Under the pieces are notes generated by a model. That model saw nothing but the letters and a program-made list of their open reading frames with translations. It searched no databases and had not been told where the DNA came from. DNA of 64,000 nucleotides, taken from NCBI GenBank assembly GCA_958403385.1, contig CATXXC010000007.1, positions 1 to 64,000 of the forward strand, given 5' to 3'. This document shows positions 48,627 to 56,680 of this stretch, piece after piece. This stretch comes from an uncultured Collinsella sp. GTDB lineage: Bacteria > Actinomycetota > Coriobacteriia > Coriobacteriales > Coriobacteriaceae. Made by a program: the position numbers and the translations under genes. Position 1 is the first letter of the stretch, and each line of letters opens with the position of its first letter.

Positions 48627-50849
48627 ATGAAGATCATCAAGCGCAGCGGCACCGAGGTTGTCTTTGACATCGATAAGATCGTCAATGCCATCCGCGCCGC
48701 AAACTTGGAGGTCGAGGAGAGCTCTCGTCTAACCGACCGTCAGGTGGTTTATGCGGCACAAAACGTTGCCGAGGCATGTGAGAATGCCGGACACACCGTT
48801 TCGGTCGAGGAGATCCAGGATTTGGTCGAGGACGAGATCATGCGTCTCGACTGCTACGAGGTTGCCCGCCACTACATCATCTATCGTTATGTTCAGAGCC
48901 TGAAGCGCCAGAAGAACACGACCGATGACAAGATCCTGTCGTTGATTGAGTGCAATAACGAAGAGGTCAAGCAGGAGAACTCCAACAAGAACCCGACCGT
49001 CAACTCCGTTCAGCGCGACTACATGGCCGGCGAGATCTCCAAGGACCTGACTCAGCGCGTGCTGCTGCCCCAGGAGATCGTGGATGCCCATAATGAGGGC
49101 CTGATCCACTTCCACGATTCGGATTACTTTGCCCAGCACATGCACAACTGCGATCTGGTGAACCTGGAGGACATGCTCCAGAACGGCACTGTTATCTCGG
49201 GCACGCTGATCGAGAAGCCGCACAGCTTCTCGACCGCTTGCAACATCGCGACGCAGATCATCGCCCAGGTTGCTTCTTCCCAGTACGGCGGCCAGTCCAT
49301 CTCGCTGACCCATCTTGCCCCCTTTGTTGAGGTGAGCCGTCAGAAGATTCGCGGCGAGGTCGCTCGCGAGCTTGAGGAGCTCGGTGTCTCGGCATCTGCC
49401 GAGAAGGTTCGCGAGGTCGTTGAGGATCGCCTGCGCGATGAGATCCGTCGCGGCGTCCAGACGATTCAGTATCAGGTCGTGACCCTTATGACCACGAATG
49501 GCCAGGCGCCGTTCGTGACGGTCTTTATGTATCTTAACGAGGCCCGTACGCCTCAGGAGAAGCACGACCTTGCCATGATTGTGGAGGAGACGCTTCGCCA
49601 GCGCTACGAGGGCGTTAAGAACGAGGCCGGCGTGTGGATTACCCCGGCATTCCCCAAGCTTATCTATGTACTCGAGGACGATAACGTTCACGATAATTCC
49701 CCGTACTTCTACCTGACCCAGCTGGCTGCCAAGTGCACCGCCAAGCGCATGGTGCCCGACTACATCTCCGAGAAGAAGATGCGCGAGCTCAAGCTGTCGA
49801 AGGGCGAGAGCGCCGGCAACGGCGATTGCTACACCTGCATGGGTTGCCGCAGTTTCCTGACGCCCGATCGCTCGGGCAACGGCTTTAACAATGTTGCCAA
49901 CGCGCTGAACTATGACCCGACCAAGCCTAAGTACTATGGTCGCTTTAACCAGGGTGTTGTAACCATTAACCTGCCCGATGTCGCGTTGAGCTCGCACCAG
50001 GATATGGACAAGTTCTGGAAGATCTTCGATGAGCGCCTTGAGCTGTGCCACCGGGCCCTGCTGTGCCGCCATGAGCGCCTGATGGGCACGCTTTCGGATG
50101 CCGCGCCGATCCTTTGGCAGTACGGCGCCCTGGCGCGCCTTAAGAAGGGTGAGACGATCGACAAACTGCTCGTGGGCGGCTATTCCACCATCAGCCTGGG
50201 TTACGCCGGTCTGTATGAGTGCGTCAAGTACATGACGGGTCACAGCCACACCGAGAAGGAGGGCACGCCGTTTGCCATGGCCGTCATGCAGCACATGAAC
50301 GACAAGTGCGCGGAGTGGAAGGCTGCGAGCGACATCGATTTCTCGCTGTACGGCACGCCGTTGGAGTCGACGACCTACAAGTTCGCCAAGTGCCTGCAGC
50401 GTCGTTTTGGCATTATCCCGGGCGTGACGGACAAGGGCTACATCACTAACAGCTATCACGTCCACGTGTCCGAGGAGATCGATGCCTTCGACAAGCTTAA
50501 GTTCGAGGGTATGTTCCAGCAGCTTTCGCCGGGCGGCGCTATCTCCTACGTCGAGGTTCCCAACATGCAGGACAACCTCAAGGCTGTCATTCGCGTGATG
50601 CAGTACATCTACGACAACATCATGTACGCCGAGCTCAACACCAAGAGTGACTACTGTCAGGTGTGCGGCTACGACGGTGAGATCAAGATTGTCGAGGATG
50701 ACGGCAAGCTGGTGTGGGAGTGCCCCAACTGCGGCAACCGCGATCAGGAGAAGATGAACGTCGCCCGCCGTACGTGTGGTTACATCGGTACCCAGTTCTG
50801 GAACCAGGGTCGAACCGAGGAGATCCGCGACCGCGTGCTGCATCTCTAA
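48627..50849 (+). CDS. nrdD: Anaerobic ribonucleoside-triphosphate reductase, large subunit
   Basis: NrdD reduces ribonucleoside triphosphates to deoxy forms using a glycyl radical, under anaerobic conditions. An ATP-cone occupies about residues 1-95 (M-K-I-I-K-R-S-G-T-E-V start). The central barrel includes the conserved C-x-x-C-M-G-C-R (Y-T-C-M-G-C-R) substrate-site region. The C-terminus holds a four-Cys zinc site (C-Q-V-C and C-P-N-C) and the glycyl radical motif R-T-C-G-Y-I-G. The 740-residue length is normal. The ATG at 48627 is the family start, though an in-frame ATG 10 codons upstream exists. The activase nrdG lies 426 bp downstream, beyond two palindromes. Confidence 0.95.
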   Translation: MKIIKRSGTEVVFDIDKIVNAIRAANLEVEESSRLTDRQVVYAAQNVAEACENAGHTVSVEEIQDLVEDEIMRLDCYEVARHYIIYRYVQSLKRQKNTTDDKILSLIECNNEEVKQENSNKNPTVNSVQRDYMAGEISKDLTQRVLLPQEIVDAHNEGLIHFHDSDYFAQHMHNCDLVNLEDMLQNGTVISGTLIEKPHSFSTACNIATQIIAQVASSQYGGQSISLTHLAPFVEVSRQKIRGEVARELEELGVSASAEKVREVVEDRLRDEIRRGVQTIQYQVVTLMTTNGQAPFVTVFMYLNEARTPQEKHDLAMIVEETLRQRYEGVKNEAGVWITPAFPKLIYVLEDDNVHDNSPYFYLTQLAAKCTAKRMVPDYISEKKMRELKLSKGESAGNGDCYTCMGCRSFLTPDRSGNGFNNVANALNYDPTKPKYYGRFNQGVVTINLPDVALSSHQDMDKFWKIFDERLELCHRALLCRHERLMGTLSDAAPILWQYGALARLKKGETIDKLLVGGYSTISLGYAGLYECVKYMTGHSHTEKEGTPFAMAVMQHMNDKCAEWKAASDIDFSLYGTPLESTTYKFAKCLQRRFGIIPGVTDKGYITNSYHVHVSEEIDAFDKLKFEGMFQQLSPGGAISYVEVPNMQDNLKAVIRVMQYIYDNIMYAELNTKSDYCQVCGYDGEIKIVEDDGKLVWECPNCGNRDQEKMNVARRTCGYIGTQFWNQGRTEEIRDRVLHL

Positions 50850-50860
50850 TAACTATCCCA

Positions 50861-50998
50861 GGCTGCCCCGTAGCGAGGCCCCGGATCTTTACTCGCTATT
50901 TCGGACAGTCCTGGCTCACGACGGAGGCGCCACTGGCGCCTCCTGTTCGTGCGGAACTCATATCGAGTAAAGGTCCGGGGCCTCGCTACGGGGCAGCC
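50861..50998. repeat. Long palindrome C (35-bp arms) between nrdD and nrdG
   Basis: Arms 50861-50895 and 50964-50998 are complementary over 35 bp with one T/C difference that keeps a G-U pair. The tip is a perfect 9-bp stem around ACT (about 50923-50943). It starts 12 bp after the nrdD stop and has no T-tract. Confidence 0.92.
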
Positions 50999-51176
50999 AA
51001 GGTGATGTAGCTGAGATGCAGCATGCGGTCTGCTCACTCCTCGAAGTTCTTAGCGGAAATGAGTTGACTTGCAACAACGCTTTGCTTGTGATGACGGTTG
51101 AGCTGCAACATAGTTTTTATTGGACCTCGAACCCTATGCTCGATGTTCGCTTCGTTCATTGAGTTACCCTTTGCAT

Positions 51177-51260
51177 GAGGCCGGGACATATCGTCCCGCC
51201 CACAGTTTCGCAGGCCGAAGGCCGAGAATGTTTGAGGACGGGATGATATGTCCCGGCCTC
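51177..51260. repeat. Long palindrome D next to the nrdG ribosome site
   Basis: Arms 51177-51200 and 51237-51260 pair over 24 bp with two transition differences; the tip is GGCC-GAA-GGCC. The right arm ends immediately before the GGGAG ribosome site of nrdG, so folding could affect access to it. Between C and D, 51000-51176 shows no gene. Confidence 0.85.
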
Positions 51261-51275
51261 CCGGGAGAGTTACCT

Positions 51276-51857
51276 ATGAACTACGCGAACATTAAGTATT
51301 TCGACATTGCTGATGGGGAAGGCGTTCGTACTTCTCTGTTTGTGAGTGGGTGCCGTCGTGGGTGCAAGAACTGCTTTAACTCTGTCGCGTGGGACTTTGC
51401 TGCGGGCGAGCCGTTCGATCGCGCCGTCGAGGACAAAATTATCGAGAGTCTCGATCATCCCTTTATCGATGGCTTGACGATTTTGGGCGGCGAGCCCATG
51501 GAGCCCGAGAATCAGGCGGGGCTTGTTGACTTTATTGAACGCGTGCGTGCGGCCTATCCTGCGGGGTCGGGAAAGACCATTTGGTGCTTTACTGGCGACG
51601 TACTCGAGGAGCTTATGCCGGGCGGTCGTCACCATACCGAGGTGACGGACCGTATCCTTGCCTGCCTCGACATGCTGGTGGACGGTCCGTTTGTTCAGGA
51701 CCTGTACGATATCTCGTTGCGCTTTAGGGGCTCGAGTAATCAGCGCGTGATCGACATGAACGCCACGCGCGCTCGTGCTGCACGTGAGGGCGTTTCGCTT
51801 TGCGATGCTGTGGAGCTTTGGCGGGACGATCCGGTCTATTCGACCCATACTATGTAG
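51276..51857 (+). CDS. nrdG: Anaerobic ribonucleotide reductase activating protein (radical SAM)
   Basis: NrdG generates the glycyl radical on NrdD with S-adenosylmethionine and a [4Fe-4S] cluster. The cluster motif C-R-R-G-C-K-N-C occurs at about residues 26-33, and the SAM-binding G-G-E-P follows (L-G-G-E-P-M). The 193-residue length is typical. The ATG at 51276 sits six bases after GGGAGAG; the longer frame upstream runs through the palindrome and is not coding. Its pairing with nrdD is functional even though 426 bp separate them. Confidence 0.93.
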   Translation: MNYANIKYFDIADGEGVRTSLFVSGCRRGCKNCFNSVAWDFAAGEPFDRAVEDKIIESLDHPFIDGLTILGGEPMEPENQAGLVDFIERVRAAYPAGSGKTIWCFTGDVLEELMPGGRHHTEVTDRILACLDMLVDGPFVQDLYDISLRFRGSSNQRVIDMNATRARAAREGVSLCDAVELWRDDPVYSTHTM

Positions 51858-51924
51858 CTTGCGGCCGATGCCGGAGGGCGTGGTACCATAGCGCGAACGC
51901 GAAATCGAAAAAAGTGAGGCCCAG

Positions 51925-52482
51925 ATGGTCGATCAGGAAAAAGTCGAGACTGCCATTAAGCTGCTGCTTGAAGGTATAGGCGAGGACCCAACTCGTGAGG
52001 GCCTGCTGGAGACTCCGGCACGCGTCGCCCGTATGTATGGCGAGATTGCCGGCGGTATGGACCAGAGTGCCGAGGAGCATCTGTCCAAAACTTTTGCCGT
52101 CGCTTCGAACGACTTGGTTATCGAGCGCGACATCACGTTCTACTCGCTGTGCGAACATCATCTGCTGCCGTTTTATGGCAAGGCCGCCATTGGTTATATC
52201 CCCAACGGCCGTGTCGCAGGGCTCTCTAAGCTTGCCCGCACGGTTGAGGTCTACGCCCGTCGTCTGCAGCTGCAGGAGCAGCTGTGCGCACAGGTTGCCG
52301 ATGCCCTCATGGAGTATCTCGCTCCCCAGGGAGCGATTGTGCTCATGGAGGCTGAGCATATGTGCATGACCATGCGCGGCGTGCAAAAGCCTGGCACCAA
52401 GACCGTGACGCTCGCTCGCCGCGGCGTCTTTGAGACCGATCCCGCGCTCGAGGAGCGGTTCTTTAGGATGCTGGGCCGTTAG
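51925..52482 (+). CDS. folE: GTP cyclohydrolase I
   Basis: FolE converts GTP to 7,8-dihydroneopterin triphosphate, the first step of folate synthesis. The zinc ligands are seen in L-C-E-H-H-L-L-P-F and in the later M-C-M-T-M-R-G motif. G-Y-I-P-N-G-R-V-A-G-L-S-K-L is the typical substrate-site strand. The 185-residue length fits. It starts a three-gene set with an HD hydrolase 1 bp after its stop, then folB, so the set is a folate unit. Confidence 0.94.
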   Translation: MVDQEKVETAIKLLLEGIGEDPTREGLLETPARVARMYGEIAGGMDQSAEEHLSKTFAVASNDLVIERDITFYSLCEHHLLPFYGKAAIGYIPNGRVAGLSKLARTVEVYARRLQLQEQLCAQVADALMEYLAPQGAIVLMEAEHMCMTMRGVQKPGTKTVTLARRGVFETDPALEERFFRMLGR

Positions 52483-52483
52483 C

Positions 52484-53065
52484 ATGAGGGTCGTCAACGA
52501 CTTTACATCGAAGACCGATGAGGGGACGCCGCGTCGCGGCTTCATGGCTTCGGGCCTGGCCCCCTTTGATGCCATGCCTCGCATTGATTACATTTGTGCC
52601 AACGGGCTGTTTCGGCGGCACCTGGGCAACATTGCGCAGTTGGAATCGGGGCGCATCTTCTGCCGCCACGGTATTGACCATCTGCTCGATGTCGCTCGCA
52701 TTATGTGGATCAAGAATCTCGAGGAACAGCTCGAATTTGACCGCGAGGTCATCTACGCCACGGCACTTCTTCACGATATCGGCAAAGATGAACAGTATGA
52801 ATCGGGTATATCCCATGATGTTGCAAGCGAACGCGTCGCTGATGCGATTCTCGGCGGCATGCCCGATGATGTGGCGTTTGAGCCGGCCGATGCCGCAGCC
52901 ATTAAGACGGCCATTCTGGGCCATCGAAAGCTGCGCGTGAACAGCCAACCGCTTGAGCGTCTGCTCTATGCGGCCGATAAAGCGTCGCGCGCCTGCTTTG
53001 CATGCCCCGCGCGCAATGCTTGCAACTGGAGCGATGATAAAAAGAACCTGTCGATTCGCGTGTAG
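52484..53065 (+). CDS. HD-domain metal-dependent phosphohydrolase in the folate unit
   Basis: A 193-residue cytoplasmic HD-superfamily protein. The metal motif is seen as R-H-G-I-D-H (first His), A-L-L-H-D-I-G-K-D (the HD pair), and later G-H-R-K-L. The C-terminus has a C-F-A-C-P-A-R-N-A-C cysteine cluster, not part of the basic HD fold. The ATG at 52484 directly follows the folE stop. Being wedged between folE and folB, it may supply the missing dephosphorylation of dihydroneopterin triphosphate, or act on another pterin phosphate; this is inference. HD enzymes are known in archaeal pterin synthesis (MptB). Confidence 0.78.
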   Translation: MRVVNDFTSKTDEGTPRRGFMASGLAPFDAMPRIDYICANGLFRRHLGNIAQLESGRIFCRHGIDHLLDVARIMWIKNLEEQLEFDREVIYATALLHDIGKDEQYESGISHDVASERVADAILGGMPDDVAFEPADAAAIKTAILGHRKLRVNSQPLERLLYAADKASRACFACPARNACNWSDDKKNLSIRV

Positions 53066-53108
53066 TTAGTTTGCGCGGTCGGGGTTCTAAACGAAGGAGA
53101 CGATCGCG

Positions 53109-53594
53109 ATGAGCAATAAGAAACTGCCCGAGAATGCAACCAAGACTGAAGGTGCCGAGCTCGCCCGCCGTGGAAGGGGCGAAATATCCACCGCAACGGC
53201 GGTACCCCACGTGAGCTATGACGATCTGCGCCATGCCGACCGCATCACCGTTGAAGGTCTCGAAGTCTTTGCCAACCACGGCGTGTATCCCGAGGAGAAC
53301 GCGCTGGGCCAGAAGTTCATCGTGTCCTTGGTGCTCTATGCCGACCTGCGTGCAGCGGGGGAGCACGATAACCTGGACGCCTCGATTGACTATGGCTCGG
53401 TGTGCCACGATGTCGATGGCTATCTGCGCGAGCATACGTTTAAGCTCATCGAGGCTGCAGCCGAGGGTGTGGCCTCGATGCTGCTACGTCGTTACCCCCT
53501 GCTGCTTGGCGTGCGTGTTAAGCTCGATAAGCCTTGGGCGCCCGTCGGTCTTCCCCTGGCAAGCTGCGGTGTCGAGATCGAGCGCGTGCGCTAA
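53109..53594 (+). CDS. folB: Dihydroneopterin aldolase
   Basis: FolB cleaves 7,8-dihydroneopterin to 6-hydroxymethyl-dihydropterin and glycolaldehyde in folate synthesis. The core runs from I-T-V-E-G-L-E-V-F-A-N-H-G-V-Y-P-E-E-N (substrate-site Tyr/Glu) to V-K-L-D-K-P-W-A-P (catalytic Lys). A 38-residue, charged N-terminal extension precedes the core and is unusual for the roughly 120-residue family. The ATG at 53109 with GAAGGAG upstream supports the longer form. FolK and FolP are not in the window, so the pathway continues elsewhere. It converges on the metallopeptidase gene. Confidence 0.9.
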   Translation: MSNKKLPENATKTEGAELARRGRGEISTATAVPHVSYDDLRHADRITVEGLEVFANHGVYPEENALGQKFIVSLVLYADLRAAGEHDNLDASIDYGSVCHDVDGYLREHTFKLIEAAAEGVASMLLRRYPLLLGVRVKLDKPWAPVGLPLASCGVEIERVR

Positions 53595-53600
53595 CCGACT

Positions 53601-54377
53601 CTAGAGCTCGTTGGCGGGCGGTTTTTTGAGCCGCTGCGACAGAGCCCTGTTGTTGGGGCAGTACGTGTCGAGCAGCGCGTGAAACCGCTGATTGTGGCTT
53701 GGCTCGAGCAAGTGGACGAGCTCGTGGGCGACAACCATGTCGAGGCATTCGACGGGGTAGGCGGCAAGTTCTCGTGCGATGCGAACGGCGCCGGATTTGG
53801 GCGTGCAGGAGCCCCAACGCGTTTTCATGCTGCGTACGGAAACGCGGGAAACGGCGACACCCATTGCGATTTCGTATGCGTGCACAATATCGCGCAGTGC
53901 CGATGTGACCTCGGACGTATAGAGCTGGTCAATATGGGCTTGGATCTCACTGGGCGTTAAGCCGTCGAGGGTCGCGTTCCACTTGGCCTGCGGACGTTCG
54001 TCTGGCTCGTCGGTACCCATAAAACTTGCGAAGGTAGCCTGCTTGGGCCGCGGTGCGGGTGGCTCAAAGTTGTGGTCGAGTGCATCCTGTACCGTGATGG
54101 GCTTGCCCCAAAGTGCAATGATCGAGTGGGGGCTGAGCGACTCCTGTGCCGTCGTCTGACGTTGCTCGCGCTGGGCAAGTCGGCTGATAATCCAGGCGCT
54201 GTTGCGCTTCACAAACGCTTCGATACGCTCGCGGCTGGCGCCGAGCGGCGCGCTGGCGTGGACCTCACCGCTCGATGAGACGCGTAGGTTGAAGTTCTTG
54301 ACGCGCTTTTTGGTAACGACGACGGGGATGGGCGTCCCATCCGGTCGGGATACGGAAATCGTAAACTGCTGCGTCAA
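53601..54377 (-). CDS. DUF45/YgjP-like M48-type metallopeptidase
   Basis: A small zinc metalloprotein of the YgjP/WLM-type family. The N-terminal half is a beta-rich region (K-R-V-K-N-F-N-L-R-V-S). The C-terminal half carries K-T-R-W-G-S-C and the H-E-x-x-H motif in V-V-A-H-E-L-V-H-L, with the third ligand in the S-H-N-Q-R-F-H stretch. The likely start is a TTG at 54377, five bases behind GAAGGA; the frame is open to 54440, but that part overlaps a 16-bp stem hairpin. The length is 258 residues. It lies downstream of the dipeptidase on the same strand and its substrate is unknown. Confidence 0.8.
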   Translation of the reverse strand: MTQQFTISVSRPDGTPIPVVVTKKRVKNFNLRVSSSGEVHASAPLGASRERIEAFVKRNSAWIISRLAQREQRQTTAQESLSPHSIIALWGKPITVQDALDHNFEPPAPRPKQATFASFMGTDEPDERPQAKWNATLDGLTPSEIQAHIDQLYTSEVTSALRDIVHAYEIAMGVAVSRVSVRSMKTRWGSCTPKSGAVRIARELAAYPVECLDMVVAHELVHLLEPSHNQRFHALLDTYCPNNRALSQRLKKPPANEL

Positions 54378-54399
54378 AAGCGGTCCTTCAGATTGGGGA

Positions 54400-54435
54400 C
54401 GGGCCGGCATGCCGACCGTTCGGCATGCCGGCCCG
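54400..54435 (-). promoter_or_regulatory. Perfect 16-bp hairpin between dipeptidase and metallopeptidase genes
   Basis: Stem 54400-54415 with 54420-54435, loop CCGT, GC-rich. On the minus strand it follows the dipeptidase stop by about 17 bases without a T-tract. It may act as an inefficient terminator. Confidence 0.6.
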
Positions 54436-54451
54436 CTCAAGGGATGTGAAA

Positions 54452-55465
54452 TTAATAACGCTCAAAGAAGGCAAGCGCGTTGTCGCTGCAGAGCTTTTGC
54501 ATCACGGTCTTGCCAAAGTGCTTGGAGAGCATGTTCTGGAACTCGGGCATCTTGCTGGCGTCGGAGAGGAAAGCGGGCACCGCGGCGCCGTCCCAGTCGC
54601 CGCCGAGCGCGATGACGTCCTCGCCGCCCAGGTCGAGCCAGTGCTCGATATGTGCCGCCAGCTGGTCGAAGGTGACGTCTGCGGCGGTCTTGTCGGTTGC
54701 GTCGTTGGAAAGGAACTCGCTGCAGTAGTTGAGGCCGACGATACCGCCCATGTCGCGAATGGTGCGGAACTGGTCGTCGGTGAGGTTGCGCTTGACGTCG
54801 CAAACCGCGCGGGAGTTGGAGTGGCTGGCGACGAAGGGGCGCGTGGCGTGGGCGACAACCTCGTCAAAGCACTCATCGTTGAGGTGGGAGACGTCGAGCA
54901 CCATGCCGGCGTGCTCCATCTGCGTAAGCGCCTCGATGCCGGCGGCGGTGAGGCCGGCGTGGGTGTCGTGGCCGCTCGCGAGCGGTCCCTGCGCGTTCCA
55001 GCTGAGTGACGACATGAGCACGCCCAAGCTCTTGAGCACTTCGATCAGCGCGGGGTCCTCGGCAAAGAACGTGGCGTTTTCGATGGTGTGGATGCAAGCG
55101 ACCTTGCCGTCCTTGAGCGCGGGGCGAATGTCTGCGGCGCTGCGCACGTTGACCATACGGTCGTGGTTGAGCATTGCCTGGCCGCTCATATGCGCCATGA
55201 TCTGCGCCTGGAAGCGCGCGGCGTGGGCGGTGGGAATCTCGTCGGGGACAAACGTGGCGAAGCACTGTGCCCACGGCGTGTTGCCGATCTTTGCGAGCGA
55301 GATGGCGCAGGCGTTACCCTCGATGAGGTCGAAATCTTGCGGATGCGTCTCGTCGCCGGGGAAATAGCCGTCGGTGCCGGCGGTAAAGCGCAGGTCGAGA
55401 TCGAGCGTGGCCCAGCCGATGCGGTCGGCGGTGTCGCAGTGTAGGTCAAATACGGGATATGCCAT
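54452..55465 (-). CDS. Membrane-dipeptidase family (M19) peptidase
   Basis: A zinc dipeptidase of the renal-dipeptidase family that cleaves dipeptides, often with broad stereospecificity. The N-terminal metal motif D-L-H-C-D-T (residues 6-11), the bridging Glu in I-H-T-I-E-N, the V-S-H-L-N-D ligand His, S-H-S-N-S-R, and the C-terminal G-G-D-W-D-G are visible. There is no signal peptide, so it acts in the cytoplasm. The ATG at 55465 has GGAGG at good distance. The length is 337 residues. Together with the nearby Opp importer it could serve peptide use, but it is not in the same operon. Confidence 0.88.
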   Translation of the reverse strand: MAYPVFDLHCDTADRIGWATLDLDLRFTAGTDGYFPGDETHPQDFDLIEGNACAISLAKIGNTPWAQCFATFVPDEIPTAHAARFQAQIMAHMSGQAMLNHDRMVNVRSAADIRPALKDGKVACIHTIENATFFAEDPALIEVLKSLGVLMSSLSWNAQGPLASGHDTHAGLTAAGIEALTQMEHAGMVLDVSHLNDECFDEVVAHATRPFVASHSNSRAVCDVKRNLTDDQFRTIRDMGGIVGLNYCSEFLSNDATDKTAADVTFDQLAAHIEHWLDLGGEDVIALGGDWDGAAVPAFLSDASKMPEFQNMLSKHFGKTVMQKLCSDNALAFFERY

Positions 55466-55585
55466 GGTTCCTCCGGTTGCAGCGTTTCTTTGCAAACTGT
55501 CTTTGAATTGTATGACTAGGGTATAGTTAGCGCCATATGTTCATGGCGGCCCACGTTGTGCGCCGCCCTTATCACGGAGGTTTCC

Positions 55586-56014
55586 ATGTCCAACCAGGGC
55601 AAGAAGGTCAAGACTCATTATCGCGGCACGCTCGACGACGGCACGCAGTTCGATAGCTCCTACGATCGCGGCGAGCCGCTGGAGTTCACCTGCGGCGCCG
55701 GTCAGATGATCAAGGGCTTCGACGCCGCTGTTGTCGACATGCAGGTGGGCGAGAAGAAGACCGTGCACATCCCGGCTGCCGATGCCTACGGCGAGCACAA
55801 TCCCGAGATGGTTATTACCTTCCCGGCCGAACAGGTTCCCAACATCGAGCAGATCGAGAAGGGCATGAAGCTTTTCCTGTCCACGCCGAGCGGTATGCCC
55901 GTCCCCGCCGTGGTCATCGACGTTACGCCCGAGGCCGTGACGCTCGACGCCAACCACGAGCTGGCCGGCAAGGACCTCAACTTTGATATCGAGCTCGTCG
56001 AGGTCGAGGGTTAG
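55586..56014 (+). CDS. SlyD-like FKBP-type peptidyl-prolyl isomerase
   Basis: A cytoplasmic FKBP fold of 142 residues with an insert-in-flap domain as in SlyD. G-T-L-D-D-G-T-Q-F-D-S-S at the start and G-A-G-Q-M-I-K-G-F-D form the isomerase core. The flap insert (about residues 70-125) includes A-Y-G-E-H-N-P-E-M. The His/Cys-rich nickel-binding tail of E. coli SlyD is absent; the protein ends shortly after F-D-I-E-L-V-E-V. GGAGG lies five bases before the ATG. A UreE-like gene follows 3 bp later, so the two proteins are co-expressed. Confidence 0.9.
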   Translation: MSNQGKKVKTHYRGTLDDGTQFDSSYDRGEPLEFTCGAGQMIKGFDAAVVDMQVGEKKTVHIPAADAYGEHNPEMVITFPAEQVPNIEQIEKGMKLFLSTPSGMPVPAVVIDVTPEAVTLDANHELAGKDLNFDIELVEVEG

Positions 56015-56017
56015 AGT

Positions 56018-56596
56018 ATGCCCGAGCGCTTGGTTTCGACGACATGCTTGGGAAATCTCAACGATCCGTCCTATGAACTCCTGCTCCGCCGGAATTTGGG
56101 CGGCGTCTTTGAAGTTGACGAGCTACTGCTCGATTGGGACCAGGCTGACACGCGCGCGTTTGTGGGTGTGACGGAGCTGGGGCGCACGGTCGATGTTCGG
56201 CTGGATGCTGCCGACGGCGGTCGTCTTGTCGACGGCGATGTGCTTGTCATCGACCGTTCGGGCATGGTGCCCGTGGCGGTTGTCGTGCGCCTGCGCAGTG
56301 CCGAGGTTTATTTGGTCGAAGTCGACCGCATGGACCCGATTGCGCTCGCGCATGCGTGCTGGGAGATCGGCAATATGCACGCGCCGCTTTTCCGAGGCGA
56401 TTCGGACGAGTATACCGTGCGCATGTATACGCCGGTGCAGCCTGTTTTGGGCCGCATGCTCCGGGGCGTCGAGGGCGTTTGGCTCTCGGTGGTTACCCGT
56501 GAACTCGATGCGGACCGGCGCTTTGCGTCGAGTGCGGCGGATGCCGTTGTGAGTATGGCTCCCGACTTTACGATCGTAAAAAAGGCGCGCGGTTAA
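56018..56596 (+). CDS. UreE-like metallochaperone-fold protein
   Basis: A 192-residue protein whose order of features matches UreE, the nickel chaperone of urease: L-L-L-D-W-D near residue 36, L-V-D-G-D-V-L (70-76), then A-H-A-C-W-E-I-G-N-M-H-A-P-L (111-124), which corresponds to UreE's Y-H-L-G-N-R-H segment with metal-binding His121. V-L-G-R-M-L-R-G-V follows at the position of the UreE C-terminal helix. The His-rich tail is absent. No urease or hydrogenase genes are in the window. It begins 3 bp after the SlyD-like gene. A metal-handling role is inferred; the target enzyme is unknown. Confidence 0.68.
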   Translation: MPERLVSTTCLGNLNDPSYELLLRRNLGGVFEVDELLLDWDQADTRAFVGVTELGRTVDVRLDAADGGRLVDGDVLVIDRSGMVPVAVVVRLRSAEVYLVEVDRMDPIALAHACWEIGNMHAPLFRGDSDEYTVRMYTPVQPVLGRMLRGVEGVWLSVVTRELDADRRFASSAADAVVSMAPDFTIVKKARG

Positions 56597-56606
56597 CGTG
56601 CGTATG

Positions 56607-56651
56607 AGTAAGACGGACTTTGAGAGGCAGCTATTCAAAGTCCGTCTTACT
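56607..56651 (+). terminator. Perfect 17-bp hairpin after the UreE-like gene
   Basis: Stem 56607-56623 with 56635-56651 without mismatch, 11-base loop, no T-tract directly after. It likely ends or stabilises the slyD/ureE-like transcript. Confidence 0.65.
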
Positions 56652-56680
56652 GTTGATGAGGTGCTTTGGGGGGAAAGCAT

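Noticed and set aside
50714..51037. Overlapping small frames on both strands after nrdD
   Set aside because: Their similar peptides on both strands come from palindrome C being self-complementary.
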